From: Notospermus geniculatus | Taxonomy: Eukaryota > Nemertea > Pilidiophora > Heteronemertea > Lineidae | Reading direction: 5' to 3' | Length of the DNA stretch: 64,000 nt | Assembly: GCA_002633025.1 (NCBI GenBank) | Contig: NMRB01001493.1 | Span: 93,028-157,027 of the forward strand | Part shown: positions 41,715 to 51,881 of the stretch, one piece after another | Layout: each line of letters begins with the position of its first letter | How positions within the stretch are numbered: the first letter of the stretch is position 1 | The notes under the pieces: generated by a model | What the model saw: only the letters and a program-made list of their open reading frames with translations | Told to the model about the DNA's origin: nothing | The model's database searches: none | Position numbers and translations under genes: made by a program

Positions 41715-42154
41715 GACGAGTTTGCTGACAAGGAAATCAACAGTCGAAAGCGTTGGCGTCAAGCTCAAGTAGTGGCCAATCATGTTTGCCAGCGTTGGTT
41801 GAAGGAATATTTACCGACGTTGACAGTTCGTCATCAATGGCTACAGGAACATCGTCCGATCGCTGTAGGAGATCTTGTTCTACTGGTGGACGATAACGCA
41901 CCACGAGGTTCCTGGGACCTCGGCAGGATCGAAGAAATTCATCCGAGCGAGACCAAAAGATTCGTACTGTCAAAGTTCGTACGGCGAGAAATACGTATAT
42001 TCGGCCAGCAGCTCGTGTCTGCGTTCTTGAGGAAAACGTTAACCTTTCGGATGGTAGGATTTCAAGCTCTTCCAGTGACACTTCTGATGACTGTGACGAT
42101 AGAAATGACGACAGTGTTTCTGAGGGAAGTGCTAGTAACCTCTCACTCAGCTAA
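41715..42154 (+). pseudogene. BEL/Pao retrotransposon pol C-terminus (DUF5641-like)
   Basis: The first frame reads KRWRQAQVVANHVCQRWLKE, YLPTLTVRHQW and IAVGDLVLLVDDNAPRGSWD. This is the characteristic end of BEL/Pao integrases (R-W-x-x-x-Q-x-x-x-x-F/V...W-x-x-EYLP-L, then VGD-V-V-D-----RG-W-LGR). A frameshift near 41955 moves the remainder (VKVRTARNTYIRPA and an Asp/Ser-rich tail ending at TAA 42152) into another frame. The rest of pol, gag and the LTRs are absent upstream, where unrelated repeat DNA begins at GGTGACGAG. Confidence 0.85.
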
Positions 42155-42696
42155 AGTGGACCGTTTAATAGTGAATCATGAGTGAAGTGCTAGTAACCGC
42201 TCACTCATTTAAATCGTGAAACGGTCTCAATTGCTCCTGTTCCTCTTTTGAGTGAAGTGAGACCTTGAAATCTAGTTCATCGTTCCAGGTTTAAAATTCG
42301 TAAGCTGTATAACACTGAAGGACATGTATTGGTGTATGCTCTTTTAATTTTAATCTCATATCAAACCTCCATCAATGCTGGTATGGATGATATGATCTGC
42401 CCTGGAAGTGAGATGGTAGATTTGGGTGATTACCTAAGGTTATTTACAGTAAAGTACAGGGATTTGGAATTTGGGGTATAAATTTGTATTTTTTAACAGG
42501 ATTTTCCAGCTTGTTAATTCTTGGGGTCTTGCTTTTCTCGTGGAGGAACAGGCGTTTTTGAAACTCACATATGGTGTCCAATTCAATATTCATGGATTCT
42601 GGAATTCATTCTGATGGATGTGGTGACTTGTGATTGTGCCTACTATGTTGCACTCTTGACTCTTTGCATGAACAGTGATTTGACTGGTACAAGTGC
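42155..42696. other. No gene recognised
   Basis: Begins with two copies of TCTCACTCA/GCTCACTCATTTAA with AAACGGTC-type phrases, possibly the retroelement's 3' region. The frame at 42521-42856 shows no domain and runs into the next MITE. Confidence 0.4.
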
Positions 42697-43074
42697 TTTA
42701 AGCGAATCGAAAGCGGATTTTGTTTACATTTGGATGGTGTTTGTAAACAGAAAATTCAGCCAATCAGAATGCACGAAAATGTCTTTTGTTGACATTCTGG
42801 AGAAGTTTGTTTACATTTTCCCCGAAAATTCGTCCCCTTTCAAATTCTATTTCTAAATCAATTTTTTTCGCTTTTGATTCGCTTTAAAGCGAATCGATAG
42901 CGGATTTTGTTTACATTTGGCTGGTGTTTGTAAAGACAAAATTCAGCCAATCAAAATGCACGAAAATTTCTTTGTTGACATTCTGGAGAAGTTTGTTTAC
43001 ATTTTTTCCTGAAAATTCGTCCCCTTTCAAATTCTATTTCTAAATCATTTTTTTTCGCTTTCGATTCGCTTTAA
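42697..43074. mobile_element. Two head-to-tail TTAA-type MITEs
   Basis: Two copies of about 187 bp (42697-42887, 42884-43074) share TTTAA junctions. Each starts GCGAATCGAAAGCGGATTTT with GTTTACATTTGG and closes TTTTTTTCGCTTT(T)GATTCGC. TTAA junctions suggest a piggyBac-like origin, by inference only. A partial third copy is at 21656. Confidence 0.8.
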
Positions 43075-43832
43075 AAGCGCACTATTTCCCTTGTGTATAG
43101 TTAATTTGATTTTTTAGAGTTTTGGAATTGACATTCCTATTTTCCACGAGTTTCAAAGTTGTCTTTGATAAATGTTGTCATTCACTGTTCACTGTGCAAG
43201 GTGCCAGTTGACGAGTGTTTTTTGGAATGTTTTTCCCCTGTGGTAAATTAGCGGGGCTTTGCTCAGTTCTAGCGACTGCTGGAACTTATTTGCGGACACT
43301 TGGACTGTTTAAGATCTATTGATATTTACTTAACTTGGACTGTTGCGATTCAGCCGGCAATGTGCGCACTGCCTACGTCTGAGCATGCGCATTTTGCCCC
43401 GCCGGGAATCACGACCTACGAGCTTTCAATTTCCTCTCCGATTTTTTTTTCAAAAAACTCTGGTAAATTCACAATGTTTTAGACCAAGGCTTCACAAATC
43501 CACTCACAGGTATCTAAGGAAGCGATTGTGGACATGGTATTTTAACTTTCGAAGGAACAGGAGGATTTTGGGAACTTTTATTCCATGAGAGGAGGAACAA
43601 CATGAATTCGGACGACAATTCAAGATGGCGGCACACAGTTCGTCGGCGTGCTCGGTACCCAACCTTCATAGCTGGAAGTCTTAACTTATCCTGAATATTT
43701 AAATTTCCCGGCGGAACTTTAGACTTATTTTCCCTTCATTGTTTCATCAATCTTATGGGCCATTGAACCATCTTTTTTGAAGATGGGGATTTGGCCTAGT
43801 GGTTTAAGGCGTGCTGCCCCTTAGTGCTGGCG
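43075..43832. other. No gene; weak tRNA-like A-box region
   Basis: 43788-43835 reads TTTGGCCTAGTGGTTTAAGG, an A-box-like start without a B box. Nothing else is recognised. Confidence 0.4.
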
Positions 43833-43950
43833 ATTCAAAGAGATGAAAAGCACAAAAATTGACACACAATATATGATAACTAAAAAGGCAATTTCCAGAG
43901 TGTTTGCGAATTTTCGACCCCAACCGGGGTCTTCTTCAGGCTGGAACTTT
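43833..43950 (-). repeat. Reverse copy of the 36951 repeat
   Basis: On the minus strand CCTGAAGAAGACCCCGGTTG continues GGGTCGAAAATTCGCAAA and later GTGTGTCAATTTTTGTGCTT, in the same order as at 36951-37050. Confidence 0.6.
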
Positions 43951-45459
43951 ACAATCCGAAACTCTAGAACAGACTGAGCTGAAACCAAATGTAGACATGA
44001 AGTATCCCATCCAAACAGGACGTGACAGCAATTAAGGAAAGAAAAGAGTACAAGCCCCAAAAGGTGGTTGCTCAACCTAACAGAAATGTAATTAGTGAAT
44101 GTAAGGCTTGACTAGGCTGAAGGGAAAATATAGCTTGGAGGAATTAAACTAACAGTATAATTATACTAACAGTACAATACCCCCAAGACCATAGTAAGAG
44201 TAATTTATATTAAACAAATGTATGAGGAAGTGATAACAAATTAGGCCTAGAAAATAAATGAAGAGCAAGATAATACGAAATGAAGGGGCAACAGTAAAGA
44301 AAGGGAGCCTATAGGTGAACAGCACCTACAAAACCTGACCAACGAAAAATTAGAAACAGACCATCATGGACGAAGACATAGGCCTAAAAAGAGGAACCCT
44401 GTCCTCCAAGGAAAAGGGTCTACTAAAGGGAAAAGAGGGGTTGCAAAGCACTGACCTGCGAACAAAATAGGAGAAAAGCAATGGCAGACAAGGCCTAGAA
44501 AAAGGACCCCTGTCCCCCGGCCCGAGCTACAGTCTACCAAAGCAACGACCCTATTAAAAGAAAAAATAGTGCCAATGGCACTGTGCCCGCTTGGCTTGAA
44601 GCACAGTGGTGGGAATCATCAGCAACCCCATAAAAGCCATTTAGGTACAAACATGCCAAATTGCCATATTATTAATCTCTTGACCTCTGTGACCTTGAAA
44701 AGTAGGTCAAATTATAAACTCGGGTACTGTATCTTATGTATCCTTATTAGATATACCCACGAAAAAAATTTGGCAAAAATCCATCTCTTGGTTATGGAGA
44801 AATAGCACTTTCAGTGATTTTGGTTTTGGCCCCCTAGTGGCAAAGTCAAGAATCAGATTTCACCGAAAGTTTGTCTGTAAGTTGCTATAACCTTGAGGTA
44901 CATGTGTACAAACTTTCAACATAATAGTTCAAACCATTATCAAAATATAGCCCTTTGAAATTTTTCACAAAACGCCCCCTGGAGGCCAAAATAGGAATCC
45001 AATCGTGCTCAAAATCAAACTCGACCTAGATCTTAGGCCCATATACATGTATAGACCCACCAAAGACCAAAAAGATTCGTCAAAAAATAAAGGCACTAGA
45101 GCGCTAACAAACCAAAAGTTTACGGACGAAGCGCCGTACCGCCGTACGAACAGACTGATAGACGGTCTCAGCCAATGGGATAACGCCAAAATAGCACAAC
45201 GCCACGTATAACGGTACTTCCAAACAATCCATCCGTGAGGAATTACACCTCCTGTAATTGACCAATGAGCTTTTCAACTTTTTTAGACTTTTGGATTTTT
45301 TAAATGTATCTTCATATCAGAGTCGCTATTTAGGCTATCAAATGTCTGAAGATACGTATGCCTAAACCCTAAGTACCACACTAAGCTAAGTAGGCCTACC
45401 GTACTGGAATTCATGAAGCGTCTAAAGCACCATACTTACTTAGTAGGGTACTTAGAGTT
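43951..45459. other. No gene; purine-rich repeats and dispersed repeat
   Basis: 44340-44540 has two copies of AGAGGAACCCTGTCCTCCAA or AAAGGACCCCTGTCCCCC. 44690-44870 is a reverse copy of the 1195 repeat. AAGTACCACACTAAGC-type phrases precede 45460. Confidence 0.45.
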
Positions 45460-47144
45460 GGCTTGTTGTACTTGACTCGATGGCGCGATGACTCGAAGGC
45501 GCGAAGAAGGCCAAATAAATGTCCTGCATAATTGGTGAATGCCTTATTTTAATTCGAGTTCCCCATTTCAGAACACTGGGTTACTATGCAATATTTTTAG
45601 GAAGGTGAGGAACATGCAGTAGGATCATTTCTCAAAAGGGCTGAAAATTAACGCAATACCTCCTCCAGTGTTTGGAATAGGGAGACAAGACCAATCCCTA
45701 CAACTTTTCAAAAGGGACCCATAGTAAATTCTCAAGGACTTAAGAGCTGTAGTCCTAGTTCGAGGCTATCCTTCATTTCATGATTTACGTTGAATATCAA
45801 CCTTAATGCACCTAATTTTAGCTGGCGACACTACGACGGTCCACTTCCGCCTTTGATCCATTCCACTTCTTAGAAATAACGAGCTGAATTTCATTGAATA
45901 ATTTTGGCGGTCATCCAGAGTTAACGGAACCAGGGTGGGGTAGGGATCTTTAGAGGATTTGTTTCTGAATAGATGGTTGTTTTGTGCAACAATGAGTGAT
46001 AAAGTTATAACTGAAAACGGAAGGTAATAGGGCATGCCCCTGAAGAACTAAAGGCGGTGAACGTATAGGCCTAGGCCTAGCTACAGTGACAGGCGAACGC
46101 CAACCGACTCTGCCGCCAAGGTGGAATGGTGTGGTCAATGTGGATGGTAACTAAGTGGCAGAATGGATGGTTGGTGAGAGGATGCATTGTCCACGTATGG
46201 CCAGTGCATCCTCTCACAGAGTGTTGGTGTCTGCCCCTCTGTTTGGAATAGGCCTAGAGCAACAGTGGCCAACGAAAAAAAAACACACAACCGACTGGAA
46301 GCCGTAAAATAAGGGTATGTATCGGTAGGCCTAGGCCTAGTCCATGATGTTCTTCTCGCACCATAATCTTCTTTCCCTCTTCTTTTCACCCTCTGTTTGC
46401 AATAGAGCAACATGTTCCCTACACAAAAACACACAGTCGACTGGAAGCCACACGCAGCGTAGGCCCTTGCGTTCCGAAAACAAAAGTAGGCCTACATTAA
46501 AAAACAAACAAAATCACACTCGACATGCTCGACGTGACCTCTCCCACTCTCCAACACACACACTGCACTCTCCCACCCCAGAGGCCAACCATACGCAATG
46601 GGCATATAGATTTGTTCCAACTATGTCATCAAAATCTGAGCTGTTGAATCGCCTGACTTTTTGCATTCATTTCTGCACTGTACTTCCCCAAGCAACGTGT
46701 ACATCATAAGCCGGCGGCTGAAACCCATGACGTCACGAAAACTTGTGCTGTTCAACCGCCTGACACAATGCACACTTCACTACCGTACACGACGCAGACC
46801 AGTACAGCGCTTGCAACAGGCGGTGGCATATCGTTACGTCAACAATACTTGTGCATCTCCAAAAACACCCAAATATCTTTAAATCCAACATCGCTTTCTC
46901 CACAGTAAGAGTCACTATCTACATCTTTCCTAATTATCTATTGATGGGCAGCCATTACAACGAGCAACTTCATCCCCTTGGTACCAAACGAACGCCTACG
47001 AGCTACAAACCCGAAAATCACCTACACTATAAAAATATCAGTAGCGATCCATAAAGGCCTTCGTCGTGTGCTGCCGTCGTCGGCGGGTTCCGGGCTCATT
47101 GCGTCGAGTCATCGCGCCATCGAGTCTTCGCGTCACAACAAGCC
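45460..47144. mobile_element. Possible inverted-repeat element, ~1.7 kb
   Basis: GGCTTGTTGT then GACTCGATGGCGCGATGACT on the left corresponds to the inverse of AGTCATCGCGCCATCGAGTC and ACAACAAGCC on the right. The block 45600-45803 is a reverse copy of the ~200-bp interior of foldback B (15652-15848). A small hairpin GAGAGGATGCA/TGCATCCTCTC lies near 46175-46220. Frames inside show no domain. Confidence 0.5.
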
Positions 47145-47319
47145 ATAATTCTGAAAGGGAAACATTCACAACCTATAATTTGTATCTCAGATTTCAAACA
47201 ATAGTTTATCAATATTCTTATGTGTTTGCTTTCGTAAGTCAGCGTTTCTGTAATATTTTTTGCAAATTGCAACGCTGTTATCTGGTCAGGCCCAACTGGT
47301 GGCCCGCTTATTTGCGATG

Positions 47320-47545
47320 ACCAATATCTCGATTGGATGTTATTGATATCTCAAGCGTGAGATACGTTGCGTATCGGGAGGCTTGACACGCTATTTGTCT
47401 CAGGTAGAGTCACAAATATATCAGGTTTTGCCACTAGACAGATGCTTTCTCGATTCGAGATATTATTATCTCAAATAGAAGATATTTGTGTTTCAAAGGG
47501 CTTCAAGACAGCACTTATCTCAATTGGAGATGAATATTTTTCTGT
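47320..47545. repeat. Irregular ATCTC/GAGAT palindrome array
   Basis: GATATCTCAAGCGTGAGATA, TTCTCGATTCGAGATATT, ATCTCAAATAGAAGATAT and TATCTCAATTGGAGATGA occur in succession: short hairpins of shared arms but differing loops. Confidence 0.6.
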
Positions 47546-47913
47546 GTGCACACGGATGTGGAGCTCCAGGATGGAGTTATACGAGCCATAAAACCTAGCT
47601 GTCGTCTGCGTCAGTATGTGGAAGCGTGTGATGATTTGACCCTAGTGTCGCCGGGATAGTCAATGCATCACTTAGAAGTGGCAACATGCCATCCTTACTT
47701 AAACAAGCCGACGTACGTCCACTCCTTAAGAAGCCCGGGTTAGACAAAGAAGAGCTGAAAAGCTACGTAAGGCCTGTATCAAATCTCCCATTTGTGTCAA
47801 AAATCATTGAAAAATCTGTCGCGGCTCAACTGGATAATCACATGGGAGCTATAACAATCTTCACGACACATTTCAGTCGGCTTACAGACCTCTGCACTCT
47901 ACTACAGAGACGG

Positions 47914-48500
47914 CTACGGTGGCCCATAGAGCTCATTGATGAAAAATATTTACATTTGCATTTTTTTTTCAATTCGATAATTTTTTCTCTGGGGTTTGTA
48001 AAATTTTTATAAGTTACAACCACGGTGAAAATATTTCCACCGCAGTGATAATATTCCCACCGCGGTGATAATATTACCACCGAGGTGAGAATATTTCCAC
48101 CTCGGTGAAAATATTATCACCGCGGTGATAATATTCCCACCGCGGTGATAATTAATAATTACCACCGCGGTGAAAATTAATTTCCACCGCGGTGAAAATT
48201 AATTTTCACCACGGTGGAAATATTATCACTGCGGTGGGAATATTCTCACCGCGGTGGGAATATTCTCACCGAGGTGGAAATATTCTCACCGCGGTGGTAA
48301 TATTCTCACCGCGGTGGTAATATTATCACCGCGGTGATAATATTTTCACCGAGGTGGAAATATTCTCACCTCGGTGGTAATATTTTCACCGCGGTGGGAA
48401 CTTCCAAAAATTTTACAAACCCCCAAGAAAAAATTATCGAATTGAAAAAAAATTGCAAATGTAAATATTTTTCATCAATGAGCTCTATGGGCCACCGTAG
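47914..48500. mobile_element. CCGCGG-array foldback F, 587 bp, 4-bp duplication
   Basis: Same termini as foldback E (CTACGGTGGCCCATAGAGCT) with ACGG on both sides (47910-47913, 48501-48504). Each arm has the ~100-bp end then about ten 20-bp CCACCGCGGTGATAATATT-type units; the arms meet near 48190 with TTAATTTTCACC instead of a long core. It interrupts the LINE between ACAGAGACGG and CTTTGGTG. Confidence 0.93.
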
Positions 48501-49256
48501 ACGGCTTTGGTGAAAGTGCAGTCGGATATCATGGATGCACTAGGGGTATGGTACTTTCCAAAAAATAAGGTCTCCCTTTGTCCCTAAAAATGGTACCAAT
48601 ATTTCGTCTGGCTCATGGACTAAAGGGAGAAGTTGTGCTCCTCTTGATGCTTGACATGTCGGCGGCATTTGACACCATCGACCACACTATTTTACTTAGG
48701 CGTCTGGAGTATTCATGTGGCATAACTGGAGATGCATTATCGTGGTTCAGGTCATATTTGTCTGAGAGGCATCAGCGTGTAGTGATCGACGGCGTTAAGA
48801 CATTGGAGACATTTTGACAAAGCACGGCCTACTGTATCATCTCTACGCGGGATGATGCTCATGACTATATCATAGCTAAACCAACTCCTGCAAATTTTAC
48901 TTCAGCGATTTCTCAATTTCAGTTATGTCTAGAGGAGTTAAAACCTTGGCTCACACAAAATGGACTTAAACAAAACGATGATAAAACTGAGTTTGCTATT
49001 TTCTGTCCAAAAAACATTAAATGCATCTGTTGAGAAACTGTCCTTGGAAGTTGGCAACTGTGTTATTTACCCCTCAAATAACGTCAAAAACCTTGGTGTC
49101 ATGCTTGACAGGAACATGGATATGGGTAAACATGTTAGTAAGGTCACACGCAGTTGCTACTTTCACTTGCGCAACATTAGCAGGATACGGAGGTTTCTTA
49201 CTGATGATGCATGTCGAGCCCTTGTTCAAGCATCAGTAGTGTCCAGGCTTGATTAT

Positions 49257-50582
49257 AGACAGGTCCATGCCAGGCAAAAACGGCCCTTTTTTCCAGTCAA
49301 GGTTTTCTCTATTGATTTGTCTACTTTGGGGCATACTCTTTTAAATAAGCCTCTGGGCCACCCTGATTTTTGCCTCAAATCCAATATGGCGGCCATAAAT
49401 CCAATATGGCTGCCCCAGCTATTTCAATGTACAGCAAACTTTTTTCTGGCCCATTTTAAATGTATTACAAACAGATAGAAACACGATGCTAAACTTCCAA
49501 AATAACACATTGGAAGTAGTCTGTGACGTCTCCTTGACGTCGAAATGACATCATATCAGCGCAATCACCAATGCACAGAAAACTTTTTTCTGGTCCATTT
49601 TATGCCCCATAAATGTATTACAAACAGATAGAAACACGATGCTACACTTCCAAAATAACACGTTAGTAAGTCGTCTGTGACGTCTCCTTGACGTCGAAAT
49701 GAAATCATATAGCGCAATCACCCCAGATATTTCAATGTACAGCAAACTTTTTTCTGGCCCATTTAACGCCTCATTAATGTATTACAAACATATAGAAACG
49801 TGATGCTAAAATTCCAAAATAACACATTAATTTAGAAGTCGTCTGTGACGTCTCCTTGATGGCGAAATCACCTCGTCTAGCAGCGCAGTCTCCCCAGATA
49901 TTTCAATATTTAATGGGGCGTAAAATGGGCGAGGAAAAAAGTTTGCTGTACATTGAAATATGTGGAGGCGATTGCGCTGCTTGAGTTTAGTTCGACGTCA
50001 AGGAGACGTCACAGACGACTTCTAATGTGTTATTTTGGAAGTTTAGCATCATGTTTCTATCTGTTTGTAATACATTTATGGGGCGTAAAATGGGCCAGAA
50101 AAAAAGTTTGCAGTACATTGAAATATCTGGGGTGATTGAGCGGATATGATGTCATTTCTACGTCAAGAAGACATCACAGACGACTTCCAATGTCTTATTT
50201 TGGAAGTTTAGCATCATGTTTCTATCTGTTTGTAATACATTTATGGGGCGTAAAATGGGCCAGAAAAAAGTTTGCTGTACATTGAAATATCTGGGGTGAT
50301 TGTGCTGATATGACGCAAGGAGACGTCACAGACGACTTCTAATGTGTTATTTTGGAAGTTTAGCGTCATGTTTCTATCTGTTTGTAATACATTTATGGGG
50401 CGCAAAATGGACCAGAAAAAAGTTTGCTGTACATTGAGATATCTGGGGCAGCCATATTGGCTTTTAGGCAAAATCAGGGTGCCCAGAGACTTATTTCAAA
50501 GAGTATGCCCCAAAGTAGACAAATCAATAGAGAAAACCTTGACTGGAAAAAAGGGCCGTTTTTGCCTGGCATGGACCTGTCT
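49257..50582. mobile_element. Foldback H, 1326 bp, with ~160-bp tandem units
   Basis: Ends AGACAGGTCCATGCCAGGCA and its inverse (closing CCTGTCT), with ATTAT on both sides. Because ATTAT overlaps the palindromic junction, a TTA duplication with TAGACAGG ends is equally possible. The end section (~150 bp) contains GCCGCCATAAATCCAATATG. Then each arm has three to four units beginning ATTTCAATGTACAGCAAACT and including GTGACGTCTCCTTGACGTCG; centre near 49905. It interrupts the LINE within the codons after VVSRLDY. Confidence 0.88.
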
Positions 50583-50945
50583 ATTATGCCAATTCTCTCC
50601 TATACGGCATAACTTCGGACTTAATGGGCCAACTACAGCGCGTCCAAAACTCAGCTGCACGAGTTGTCGCACAGACTAAGAAAAGGGATCATCACGCCCG
50701 TCCTCAAGCACCTCCATTGGCTGCCAGTAAAAGCCAGAATTGAGTATAAGCTTTTATTGTATGTGTACAAAGCGCTCCATGGCCTTGCACCCCCTAGCTA
50801 CATCCAGTCACTCATACAACCTTATACCCCACCTAGATCATTGCGTTCGGCTGACCAGCGCCTCCTGTCTGTTCCAAAAACCAAAAGTAAGAGGTATGGC
50901 AACAGGTCTTTCAGACAGGTGGCGCCTGTTCTGTGGAACGCTTTG

Positions 50946-51321
50946 GCTGAAAGGGTAAATGTCGTCCTGGGTATATACAAAGATTACCCAGGATCTCAGT
51001 CTTCACGAAAACAATACCCTGGGTGTAGTTTCGGTAGCTGAACATCACCCAGCACCCGCAATCAGTGCCTACGAACGAGTCCTATTCAGAAATCTCGTGG
51101 AATCTCGCGGTCTCGCGCCGCGGTACTTGTTGAGTGTAGCTGTTCATGACATTCCTCAGGCGGTCACGTGCCCACGGGCGAGATAACCACGAATACAGGT
51201 GTCATTCGACGATGCTGGGTGATGTTCGGCCACCGAAACTACACCCAGGGTATTGTTTTAGTGAAGATTGAGATCCTGGGTAATCTTTGTATATACCCAG
51301 GACGACATTTACCCTTTCAGC
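50946..51321. mobile_element. CCTGGGTA-type foldback D (9-bp duplication)
   Basis: Ends GCTGAAAGGGTAAATGTCGT with CCTGGGTATATAC, and the inverse closing CCCTTTCAGC. AACGCTTTG flanks both sides exactly (50937-50945, 51322-51330), inside the LINE codons for WNAL. Arms of about 100 bp include ATTACCCAGGATCTCA and ACCCTGGGTGTAGTTTCGG. Shortest member of the family. Confidence 0.93.
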
Positions 51322-51475
51322 AACGCTTTGCCGTTGGGTGTGAGGTTGGCTGGGTCACTCTGTTCTTTTAAAACAAGTTTAAAAACACATCTTTTTATGC
51401 AGAGTTTTTCTTAAATTGTTTTATCGTCCTAATTATTCGTTCATGACACTGTCTTATATAATTATTTTATGTACA

Positions 51476-51550
51476 GCGCCTTAGAGCCATTTTGGATTAA
51501 GGCGCTATACAAGTTTCGTATAATGATGATAATAATAATAATAATAATAA
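51476..51550 (+). repeat. LINE 3' stem-loop and ATA-rich tail
   Basis: GCGCCTTA and TAAGGCGC form an 8-bp stem around a 14-base loop, followed by TACAAGTTTCGTATAATGAT and an (ATA)n tail. This 3' hairpin and microsatellite tail are typical of CR1/L2-type LINEs, where the RT recognises the 3' end. Confidence 0.75.
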
Positions 51551-51551
51551 A

Positions 51552-51870
51552 CTGAAAAATGTCATTCGTTCCTTTTATCAAGAGATAACAACTACAGAAC
51601 TCTGTCAGGACTTATGCAGTGTAAAGCAGGGACCCCGCGAATCCCCTCATGATTTTCTGTTCCGTGCACTGGCATTGAGGCAGAAAATCAACAGCGTATC
51701 TGATGTGTCCTCAGACGAGGAACATTACGACGATAAACTGGTAGCGCGTCAGTTTACCAGGGCCCTCTGCACCGGATTGAGTGATGACATGTTACGGGTA
51801 TAGTTACAACGCAGCATTGATGGGTACACAACCGATGAGCAGCTTATTGAAGGCTTTGGTGACATCATAC
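51552..51870 (+). pseudogene. Gag-like retrotransposon remnant
   Basis: The frame reads VIRSFYQEITTTELCQDLCS, KQGPRESPHDFLFRALALRQ and KLVARQFTRALCTGLSDDML, with a stop at about 51801 and then DGYTTDEQLIEGFGD. The LCS-KQ-PRESP-DFLFRAL-LRQK pattern matches the capsid region of metazoan Gypsy-like Gag proteins. Only the middle of the protein survives and it abuts the LINE tail directly. Confidence 0.7.
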
Positions 51871-51881
51871 ACACTAAAATT

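Larger units (their letters stand above)
47662..51560 (+). pseudogene. CR1/L2-like LINE reverse transcriptase, interrupted three times
   Basis: Fragments in order: [40 protein letters not shown] (47686-47830); [13 protein letters not shown] up to 47913; LVKVQSDIMDAL from 48505; LLLMLDMSAAFDTIDHTILL and WFRSYLSERHQRVVI (48640-48800); a YADD catalytic box near 48844 broken by one extra base; ELKPWLTQNGLK and VKNLGVMLDRNMDM to VVSRLDY (49250); LHWLPVKARIEYKLLLYVYK and FRQVAPVLWNAL (50710-50945); and VRLAGSLCSFKTSLKTHLF (51340-51395). The AAFDTIDH and YADD motifs define RT palm motifs A and C; the PQGS region is deleted. Foldbacks F, H and D sit between these blocks. An internal deletion and frameshifts make it dead. 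No ORF1 or endonuclease is seen. Confidence 0.88.

Noticed and set aside
46344-46882. Two overlapping plus-strand frames as genes
   Set aside because: Low-complexity Thr/His/Pro-rich, overlapping in different frames, no domain or splice support.
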